A DNA stretch of 9,294 bases, taken from DASWVC01 sp036401335 (GTDB lineage: Bacteria; Verrucomicrobiota; Verrucomicrobiia; Chthoniobacterales; JAFAMB01). Where the stretch lies: assembly GCA_036401335.1 (NCBI GenBank), contig DASWVC010000115.1, forward strand, positions 1 to 9,294, given 5' to 3'. The notes under the pieces are model-generated. The model was not told the origin of the DNA. It made no database searches and was given only the letters and a program-made list of their open reading frames with translations. Of the stretch, positions 1-5,870 are shown piece by piece; the stretch's first letter is position 1, and each line of letters starts with the position of its first letter. Position numbers and translations under genes: made by a program.

Positions 1-9
1 ACAAGACAC

Positions 10-405
10 CTAGGTTCTGGGCTTCTCCGGACTCAACATCGCCAGCATCTCCCGGAGCGTGGCGGCGGGGATGTAACGGAACGCGGTCAATGTTTCTTTA
101 AGTTGTGCTACATTCAATTCTCGCTGATTGCGCAGCCGGCAAATTTCATCGCGCCACGCTCGAACAACACGGCCGTCCAGCACAAGAAACGCGCCTACAT
201 AAGCCGGTAACGCCAGCAGGCCAATGAGAAAAGTCCATTGGTGGAGGAGAAGTGCCATCATCGGTAACCCGAGCGCAGTAAGGCTTACCAAGACGACCAG
301 ATTGCGGTACAAACGTGTCCTGCTTTCGATGGTGCGCAAAGTGGTATCGATGGCTTCGAGGAGTGCCGGCCTCTCCACGGTTTTCGTGCGTTCGTTCCCG
401 ATCAT
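10..405 (-). CDS. Small two-helix membrane protein, unknown function
   Basis: I do not recognise a family for this 131-residue protein. Two hydrophobic segments lie at about residues 34-54 and 58-77, separated by a very short loop containing His-Gln-Trp. The N-terminal 33 residues are polar and helical-looking, and the C-terminal part (about 78-131) is rich in Arg, Lys and Glu. By the positive-inside rule both ends should be cytoplasmic, forming a helical hairpin in the inner membrane. It starts at ATG (403-405) with no evident Shine-Dalgarno and ends in TAG. It lies 91 nt downstream of the hydrolase-like gene on the same strand, so the two may be cotranscribed. A role as partner or immunity protein for that hydrolase is possible. 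However, almost nothing of it would be exposed in the periplasm, which argues against direct inhibition of a cell-wall enzyme. The gene call rests on the open frame, the membrane segments and the strand agreement. Confidence 0.65.
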   Translation of the reverse strand: MIGNERTKTVERPALLEAIDTTLRTIESRTRLYRNLVVLVSLTALGLPMMALLLHQWTFLIGLLALPAYVGAFLVLDGRVVRAWRDEICRLRNQRELNVAQLKETLTAFRYIPAATLREMLAMLSPEKPRT

Positions 406-496
406 CGGGGTTATCGGTCTACTCTGTAACTGTTAATCCCCAGGCCTAGGTGTGGACGGAGCTGGTTTTGGGGCAAGAGCGCAGTCCTTTTCAGCG

Positions 497-988
497 TCAC
501 GAAATGAAGTAAAAATCGTTGCCCAGAACCGTCGTGTGCAGCTTGAAATTTGATCCTGGCGAGCTCGAGCCTTTCGTCCGCCAGGAAGCTAAGATTCCCG
601 GAGAAGGGTCTTGAATGCTTGGATCGTTCGACACGGTGATCGCGGCGTTGAGGAAGTCGGCAAAATCCGGGCTGCGCTTGTCCTTGGAACTATTGGCGAT
701 ATTGAGCATTGCCTGGATGCGGTTGGCGATCCCGTGGTCGTAGTTAGGGTAATTTTGAAAACCTGCAAATTGGCCCGGTGCTTTGATGACGTCGGCCAGA
801 AATTTTGCCCCCTTTGCCCCGAACCTGGAAGGATTGTTGAAGCGGTTCCACAACACCCGATCCATGAGTTGCATGCTCGTCGTGGCGTCACTCAGGGTGT
901 AACTGTTGAAGGATGGCCCGCGGCATTCTGCGAGCAGCAGACGAACTTCCACGCCGTCATCGTCGTTCTTCGGAGGCAGTGTGATCAT
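497..988 (-). CDS. Putative SleB/CwlJ-like cell-wall hydrolase
   Basis: This 163-residue protein resembles the SleB/CwlJ-type cell wall hydrolase domain (Hydrolase_2), whose members cleave peptidoglycan, SleB being a lytic transglycosylase. The matching landmarks occur in the family order. AECRGP at residues 20-25 carries a candidate catalytic Glu21 (family: AExRGE). VLWNRFNNPSRFG at 45-57 matches the family's VVLNRV..PRFP. VIKAPGQFAGF at 67-77 matches the VI..PGQFS element. The C-terminal SWRTKGS...TTVLGNDFYF (about 135-161) matches the closing W...R....IGNHxFY element. It is little longer than the bare domain, and no signal peptide or membrane segment is visible. The ATG at 986-988 is the only plausible start, because an in-frame stop lies 9 nt upstream at 998-1000. 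There is no clear Shine-Dalgarno. A cytoplasmic peptidoglycan hydrolase beside a T6SS locus would suit a secreted antibacterial effector, but this is inference. The assignment comes from motifs seen by eye, and the middle of the protein is diverged. Confidence 0.68.
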   Translation of the reverse strand: MITLPPKNDDDGVEVRLLLAECRGPSFNSYTLSDATTSMQLMDRVLWNRFNNPSRFGAKGAKFLADVIKAPGQFAGFQNYPNYDHGIANRIQAMLNIANSSKDKRSPDFADFLNAAITVSNDPSIQDPSPGILASWRTKGSSSPGSNFKLHTTVLGNDFYFIS

Positions 989-1126
989 GCTAAGTTTTCA
1001 GGGAAAGGGGTTGGCGGGGACATTCGCCAAAAAGCTGATCGGGTGCCATCACCCTTTCGGGTCGGGGTGCGGGGTCGCGTTTCAGGTTTGTAGCTTTCCC
1101 TTGCAGAACTTCCTTCTTGCTTCGGA
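989..1126. other. Left part of the gene-poor gap between hydrolase gene and T6SS operon
   Basis: No convincing gene lies in the left part of the 989-1304 gap. It contains a short perfect hairpin, GGGTG-CCAT-CACCC (1041-1054), followed by an overlapping ACCC-TTTC-GGGT (1051-1062) and a G-rich run with repeated GGGGT units (about 1059-1077). No clear promoter boxes were seen for the minus-strand gene that starts at 988. The right part of the gap holds the transposase remnant and the terminator-like stem listed separately. Confidence 0.4.
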
Positions 1127-1315
1127 GTGGGGGTTCATGCTTACGCGCTGATGCCGAACCACTGCCATCTCCTGCTTCAGACCCCGATGGCAAATCTGAG
1201 CCAGGCCATTCAACCGCTCAAGGTTGCTACCAGCGTTTGGTTTAATCGCAAACACCCCCGGGCCGGACCGCCGCAGACCGGGGGTTTTTCCGCAGAAGCA
1301 AAACTCATGGCGTGA
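1094..1315 (+). pseudogene. Remnant of REP-associated tyrosine transposase (RAYT)
   Basis: The plus-strand frame encodes VHAYALMPNHCHLLLQTP, then ANLSQAIQPLKVATSVWFNRKH. This is the signature of REP-associated tyrosine transposases (Y1_Tnp, IS200/IS605-like). The HCH triplet (codons at 1160-1168) is the metal-binding HUH motif. Complete family members are usually well over 150 residues, with upstream sequence starting around an 'R..YHV..RG' motif and a catalytic Tyr further downstream. Here the frame opens only after a stop at 1091-1093. Similarity fades after about 1260 and the frame ends at 1315, so the N-terminal part and the catalytic Tyr region are missing. The only usable start would be GTG at 1127. 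It is read convergently with the T6SS operon, whose last gene ends at 1305, so the two overlap slightly. It is best seen as a decayed fragment, not a working gene. Confidence 0.65.
1251..1289 (-). terminator. Putative terminator at the end of the T6SS operon
   Basis: A perfect 8-bp stem ACCCCCGG (1254-1261) / CCGGGGGT (1278-1285) encloses a 16-nt loop. It begins 20 nt past the TGA of the last operon gene (1305-1307). On the minus-strand transcript it is preceded by an A-run and followed by TGTTTG. On the plus strand it is followed by TTTTT, so it could act in both directions. The minus-strand U-tract is short and interrupted, and the loop is long, so strength is uncertain. Confidence 0.4.
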
Positions 1316-2072
1316 CCCCAAGCGCTTGGGCGATGTCGGTTTTGAACGGATCGCGCAGCGCTTCGATTGCGTGCAGGTCAAGCACTTCAATGAAGGCTGG
1401 GACCCCAGAGAACGCGATGGCAGTCTGGATCACGTCGTCCGGAGGTAAAAAGCTCGGAATTTCGGCGCTGATCACAACCACCGGCAGGTTGTGCAGGAGC
1501 GGGTATTCGATGACTTCCAACCGGTAATGAAGGGCGTGGAGGAGCGCGGTCAGCCCGCCGTTCCGTCTGACAAGCGCAGCAAAGGCCAGCGCATTGACTA
1601 GAAACTGGCGGAGGGACGTCACGTTTTTCTCCTCCCGGTTAGAGAAGGCTGCCGCAGCTTGTGCAAGGTGGAGGCCAGGGCCGTAGTAGACCAGCCAGCG
1701 TGCCGGCGAGGTGATCTGGATCACCTGTTTCTGGTTGCCGGTTTCCAGTTCATGGGAGTACTCCCAGCGGCGAAACTCCAGTTTAGTGCCGAGTTCATCG
1801 AGCCAGCCCGGCTCAAAATCCTTTGGCAGGTTAAGCCGCTTCTCCGCAAACGTACGGTAACGATCCTTCAGGTCGGATAACCCTTTGTCACCGCCCAGGT
1901 GCATCCCGGGAGACCGTGCCGGGTGAGCCGGCAGCAAGATCGGCCGCAATACTTCCGTGTACCCATGCAGCTTTTGCTCCAGCAACGCCGCCACGGTTTC
2001 GGTTGCCTTGCGGGCCGCTGCCAGCTGTTGCAGTGACAAGTCGATGCGTTCTTGCTTTTGACCTTCCGCCAT
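1305..2072 (-). CDS. T6SS-linked protein of unknown family
   Basis: I do not recognise this 255-residue protein. The N-terminal 40 residues are polar and look helical (MAEGQKQERIDLSLQQLAAA onward). A Pro-rich stretch VLRPILLPAHPARSPG follows at about 41-56, then a charged helical segment LSDLKDRYRTFAEKRLNLP (65-83). After that comes a region with Trp/Tyr-rich strands (WEYSHELE 103-110; ARWLVYYGPG 124-133). The C-terminal half is more hydrophobic (LPVVVISAEIPSFLPP, 196-211), but I see no clear transmembrane helix or signal peptide. It follows tssH by 63 nt on the same strand and precedes a terminator-like stem, so it is probably the last gene of the operon. In the syntenic P. aeruginosa HSI-I locus vgrG sits in this position; this protein shows no VgrG, PAAR or other T6SS core-component features that I can see. 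It might be an accessory, adaptor or cytoplasmic regulatory protein. The ATG (2070-2072) has only a weak AGG upstream. Confidence 0.88.
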   Translation of the reverse strand: MAEGQKQERIDLSLQQLAAARKATETVAALLEQKLHGYTEVLRPILLPAHPARSPGMHLGGDKGLSDLKDRYRTFAEKRLNLPKDFEPGWLDELGTKLEFRRWEYSHELETGNQKQVIQITSPARWLVYYGPGLHLAQAAAAFSNREEKNVTSLRQFLVNALAFAALVRRNGGLTALLHALHYRLEVIEYPLLHNLPVVVISAEIPSFLPPDDVIQTAIAFSGVPAFIEVLDLHAIEALRDPFKTDIAQALGVTP

Positions 2073-2135
2073 TTCGCCTGCTTTGCAGCAACGTATCCAG
2101 TTAGCTAAGCCGGAAGCGATTCAAAACTGCCAGGC

Positions 2136-4829
2136 TCATGCGTAGTCATACGCAAAAGCGCCATCGTGAACACGGACACCGACCTTTTGCGGGGTGTTTC
2201 CTTCCATCAACCGGTTCAGCAATTCGCGGCTGACTTCCGGGAGAAGGGTGTTGGTGAGGATGGCATCGACCATCCGTCCACCGCTTTCCAGTTCGGTGCA
2301 ACGGCTGGCGATCAGGTCGACAACCCCCTCATCGTAGGCGAAGGCAATGCCCTGGGTTTCCGAGAGCCGTTTCTGGATGCGGCCAAGTTGCAGCCGGACA
2401 ATTGACTTCAGCATCGCGTCACTCAGGGGGTAATAAGGCACCACGACCAACCGGCCGAGGAGAGCGGCCGGAAAGACTTTGAGCAACGCCGGCCGAAGGG
2501 ATTGCGCCAGGCCTTCGGGCGACGGGGTCATCTCCGGGTCTTTGCAGAGGTTCATGATTAAATCGCTGCCGACGTTGGTGGTCAGCAGGATAACCGTGTT
2601 TTTGAAATCGATAAGACGTCCTTCCCCATCCTCCATCATCCCTTTGTCGAAGACCTGGAAGAAAATCTCGTGCACATCGGCGTGCGCCTTCTCAACTTCG
2701 TCCAGGAGAACCACACTGTACGGCCGCCGGCGGACGGCTTCGGTGAGGATGCCGCCTTCGCCGTAACCGACGTAGCCGGGCGGAGCGCCTTTCAGCGTCG
2801 ACACGGTGTGTGCCTCCTGAAATTCGCTCATGTTGATGGTGATCATGTTGCTTTCACCACCGTACAGGGTCTCGGCAAGTGCGAGCGCAGTCTCGGTTTT
2901 TCCAACGCCGCTCGGGCCGGTCAGCAAAAACACCCCGATTGGTTTCCCGGGATTGTCGAGGCCTGCCCGCGAAGTCTGAATTCGTTTCGCCACGGTTTCC
3001 AGGCCGTGCCGCTGCCCGATGACCCGCTTCTCCAGGCTGTCGGCCAGAGCCAGGACGGCTTGGATTTCGTTCTTTACCATCCGGCCAACCGGGATCCCGG
3101 TCCAATCAGCCACGACGGAAGCCACGGCTTGTTCGTCCACGCTGGAAAGAATGAGCGGGGTCTCGCCTTGCAGCGTGCTGAGCGCACCTTCAAGGGAGTG
3201 CAACTTTTCCAGCAACGCAGGGCGGGAAGGGGGCTCCTGGGCTGTGAGGTCACCCTCCGCAGGGGCAGCGGGAGTGACCTCGACCGTCTGGAGTTGTTGC
3301 CGAATGGCGAGGATCTGGTTCACGAGTGATCGCTCCGCCTCGTAATCAGCTCCCAGCTTGTTCAGACGCTCTTGTTCCGCGGCCATTTGTCCCAGGAGAC
3401 TTTCTTTGCGAAGCGTGTGGTCGATCCCGATCGCTGCCTCCCGTTCCACCATGCCAAGCTCTGCTTTTAACGCTTCGATCCGGTGCCGGCTGTCTTCGAG
3501 GGCCGGGGGGGTGGCGTGCTGGCTGATGGCCACGCGTGCACAGGCCGTGTCGATCAGGCTAACCGCCTTGTCCGGCAATTGCCGGGCGGGGATGTAGCGG
3601 TGGGAAAGTCGGGCGGCGGCATCGAGCGCTTCTTCCAGGACGTGCACCCGATGGTGTTTTTCCAGTACCGGCGCGAGGCCGCGAATCATGAGGATCGCTT
3701 TTTCTTCGGACGGTTCCTCTACCTTGACGACCTGAAAACGCCGGGTCAGGGCGGGATCTTTCTCGAAGTACTTTTTGTATTCGCCCCAGGTCGTCGCTGC
3801 AATCGTGCGCAGCGTGCCGCGGGCGAGTGCCGGCTTCAGGAGGTTGGCAGCGTCACCTTGACCGGCCGCGCCGCCAGCTCCGATAAGCGTGTGTGCTTCG
3901 TCGATGAAAAGGATAACCGGTTTGGGTGAAGCCTGAACTTCATCAATCACCTGACGAAGCCGGTTTTCGAATTCACCTTTCATGCTCGCGCCCGCTTGCA
4001 ACAGGGCGAGGTCGAGCGTCCGCAAGGACACATCCCTCAGCGCCGGCGGCACGTCGCCTGCGCTGATCCGGAGGGCAAACCCTTCCACCACGGCCGTTTT
4101 GCCGACCCCCGCCTCCCCGGTGAGGATCGGGTTGTTCTGCCGGCGCCGCATCAAAATGTCGATGATCTGCCGGATTTCTTGGTCCCGGCCCAGGATCGGA
4201 TCGATCTCGCCGCGGCGGGCTTTTTCGGTGAGGTCCACCGAGAAGCGGGCGAGTGCTTCTTGTTTGCCGAGGACAGCCGGAGCGATCGCCCCACTGGTCT
4301 CCCCAGGAACTGCGCCGGCCGCACCGGTCTCTTCCGCTGTGCCGGTCGCTTCTTCCGGAGAGCCGGCGAGGATCTTGTGAAAACCGTCGGTTAACTCGTC
4401 CAGCTTGATCTTCTGAAACTCAGCCGACAACCCTAGAAAGACGTTCCGCAAGGCGGGCGTCTTGAGCAGGCCGACCGTTATGTGCCCGGTCCGGACCCGG
4501 TTCTCGCCAAAGAGCAGTGAACCATAGACCCATCCGCGCTCAACCCCCTCTTCCAGGTGTGGAGAGAGGTCGGAAATCGAGGTTGCCCCACGCGGCAGCC
4601 GGTCAAGCGCAGCAATTTGATCTCGGGCCAACCGCGCCGCATCGAGGTGAAAATGCCGCACCAGCCGGTGCTGATCCGAGTCGTTAAGCTGGAAAACCTG
4701 GTAAAGCCAATGGACCAACTCGACGTACGGATTGCCCCGCATTTTACAAAACACGGCGGCGCTTTCGACGGCCTTGTAGGCAATCGGATTCAGTTTTCCG
4801 AAAAGGATGGATCGTTTGATTTCTGCCAT
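2136..4829 (-). CDS. tssH: ClpV (TssH), AAA+ ATPase that disassembles the T6SS sheath
   Basis: ClpV is a ClpB-like hexameric unfoldase in the cytoplasm. It pulls on the contracted TssB/TssC sheath so that subunits can be reused. The 897-residue length is normal. The N-domain (about 1-150) is followed by an Ala/Gly/Glu-rich linker (about 153-187). AAA1 has Walker A GEAGVGKT (238-245), Walker B ILFIDEAH (306-313), pore loop GASMKGEFE (280-288) and arginine fingers in LTRRF (361-365). A coiled M-domain spans roughly 440-545. AAA2 has Walker A GPSGVGKT (638-645), pore loop GYVG (685-688), Walker B VVLLDEVEKAH (706-716), sensor TTNVG (750-754) and a sensor-2-like SGGRMVDAIL (849-858). The AAA2 sequence 'R..VDAIL' marks it as ClpV instead of housekeeping ClpB. 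All catalytic residues are present. A Pro/Ala-rich stretch at about 516-538 interrupts the M-domain. It starts 21 nt after tssG, with a close AAGG as a weak ribosome site. Confidence 0.98.
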   Translation of the reverse strand: MAEIKRSILFGKLNPIAYKAVESAAVFCKMRGNPYVELVHWLYQVFQLNDSDQHRLVRHFHLDAARLARDQIAALDRLPRGATSISDLSPHLEEGVERGWVYGSLLFGENRVRTGHITVGLLKTPALRNVFLGLSAEFQKIKLDELTDGFHKILAGSPEEATGTAEETGAAGAVPGETSGAIAPAVLGKQEALARFSVDLTEKARRGEIDPILGRDQEIRQIIDILMRRRQNNPILTGEAGVGKTAVVEGFALRISAGDVPPALRDVSLRTLDLALLQAGASMKGEFENRLRQVIDEVQASPKPVILFIDEAHTLIGAGGAAGQGDAANLLKPALARGTLRTIAATTWGEYKKYFEKDPALTRRFQVVKVEEPSEEKAILMIRGLAPVLEKHHRVHVLEEALDAAARLSHRYIPARQLPDKAVSLIDTACARVAISQHATPPALEDSRHRIEALKAELGMVEREAAIGIDHTLRKESLLGQMAAEQERLNKLGADYEAERSLVNQILAIRQQLQTVEVTPAAPAEGDLTAQEPPSRPALLEKLHSLEGALSTLQGETPLILSSVDEQAVASVVADWTGIPVGRMVKNEIQAVLALADSLEKRVIGQRHGLETVAKRIQTSRAGLDNPGKPIGVFLLTGPSGVGKTETALALAETLYGGESNMITINMSEFQEAHTVSTLKGAPPGYVGYGEGGILTEAVRRRPYSVVLLDEVEKAHADVHEIFFQVFDKGMMEDGEGRLIDFKNTVILLTTNVGSDLIMNLCKDPEMTPSPEGLAQSLRPALLKVFPAALLGRLVVVPYYPLSDAMLKSIVRLQLGRIQKRLSETQGIAFAYDEGVVDLIASRCTELESGGRMVDAILTNTLLPEVSRELLNRLMEGNTPQKVGVRVHDGAFAYDYA

Positions 4830-4850
4830 ACGCCTTACCCGGGTGAGGGG

Positions 4851-5870
4851 TTAATGATTTTCAGGATCGAACACCGGGTCTTCCGTGTTGTGCCGGAACG
4901 GCTGGCCTTTCAGCCAAGTCGTCCAACCAAGTTGCGCACTTCCCCCGAGTTGCAGCCCGGGAACCTCATCGGCCCGCAGAATGCATTGCACATCCCAGAA
5001 AAACTCCTGGTTAACGTAACTGAGCACCCACGCTTTTAGCCGCTGGAAACTGTTCCCGGTCGGCAGAAGCCGTTTCAAATCGGTTAGTCGCATGGGGCCG
5101 AGCCGAAGGCGGAACTTCACCTGCCCTTCAAATTTGCGCTCACCCGCGACCAGGTTTACCCCGAGGCTGCCTGTCGCGGGAGAAATGCCCAGGCGGCACC
5201 GATTGGCCTCGGGTATGGGCACCCAATGCCCCACGAATTGGGAGACCCGGGTCGGAATGCCGAAAAAGTCGTTGAGGATGGCTTCGAGTCCTTCGGCGTT
5301 ACCGCCAAGGGCCGAGAGCCGGCCGGTGAAGAACAGTTTTGCCACGTCGGGGATGGCATCCCGTTCACGCAGAGCCGGTGAACCGATTCCAAACAGGCTG
5401 CCAAAATAGGTGGCGTACCGTGCCTCCTCCGGCCGGTCGAAATCGACGTTTTTCTGGTTGACCGCCCATGCCCGGTAAAAGAACGACAACATGCGGTGGT
5501 GAAAGATGTCCAAAAACCGGACCAGCGTGGGGTCATGCCCGTTTCTTTGTCGATCGCGTGCGTAGTCGGTCAGGTGCTGCGGCAGAGGCCCGTTCGGGCC
5601 ACACAAGCCCAGAAAATTAACAAATACCTGGACGGCGGCATGACCTGGGGCGGTGGCAACGCTCTCCAGCGTTGAGGTGGGGAACGAAAGCGACGGTTGC
5701 TGACCGAACCGCACAAAATCCTCCTCCAGCCGCTCCGAAAAGCCGACCCGGGGAAGATCGGCGTGTTGCGCTTCCAGCGCGCGGACCGCCCGAAAAAAAT
5801 CGAACTTGTACGGCGCTTCCTCGAGGCGCTGTTTTAGGCTATCTGACGGGTTCCTGCTCGGTGTGGCCAT
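4851..5870 (-). CDS. tssG: TssG, T6SS baseplate wedge protein (ImpH/VasB family)
   Basis: TssG joins two copies of TssF, with TssE and TssK, to form the wedges of the cytoplasmic baseplate from which the Hcp tube and sheath grow. The 339-residue length is usual. Family signatures are FLGLCGPNGPLPQHL (86-100), FLDIFHHRMLSFFYRAWA (119-136), FFGIPTRVSQFVGHW (202-216) and the C-terminal LGWTTWL (314-320). There is no signal peptide, as expected for a cytoplasmic protein. Its ATG (5868-5870) lies inside tssF, giving a 37-nt overlap in a different frame. A GGGGA about nine bases upstream may serve as ribosome site, and translation is probably coupled to tssF. The first 20 or so residues are poor in recognisable motifs, but no other in-frame ATG lies nearby. 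Confidence 0.97.
   Translation of the reverse strand: MATPSRNPSDSLKQRLEEAPYKFDFFRAVRALEAQHADLPRVGFSERLEEDFVRFGQQPSLSFPTSTLESVATAPGHAAVQVFVNFLGLCGPNGPLPQHLTDYARDRQRNGHDPTLVRFLDIFHHRMLSFFYRAWAVNQKNVDFDRPEEARYATYFGSLFGIGSPALRERDAIPDVAKLFFTGRLSALGGNAEGLEAILNDFFGIPTRVSQFVGHWVPIPEANRCRLGISPATGSLGVNLVAGERKFEGQVKFRLRLGPMRLTDLKRLLPTGNSFQRLKAWVLSYVNQEFFWDVQCILRADEVPGLQLGGSAQLGWTTWLKGQPFRHNTEDPVFDPENH

Noticed and set aside
611..1093. 160-codon plus-strand open frame
   Set aside because: It overlaps the hydrolase-like gene in antisense. The minus frame carries ordered hydrolase motifs, while this one has none.
2101..2108. TTAGCTAA palindrome in the tssH-unknown gene gap
   Set aside because: A single 8-bp palindrome without a matching promoter or partner site is not evidence of an operator.
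2139..2154. Perfect hairpin TGCGTA-GTCA-TACGCA at the 3' end of tssH
   Set aside because: It lies in the last codons of tssH and is not followed by a T-run. The next gene begins only 63 nt past the tssH stop. It is probably a chance result of the Ala-Tyr-Asp-Tyr-Ala codons.
2670..3329. 219-codon plus-strand open frame
   Set aside because: It is antisense to the second AAA+ domain and middle domain of tssH and has no recognisable family.
2136..4829. Possibility that the AAA+ protein is housekeeping ClpB
   Set aside because: The T6SS neighbours, the ClpV-type VDAIL motif after sensor 2 and the ClpV-like N-domain favour TssH.
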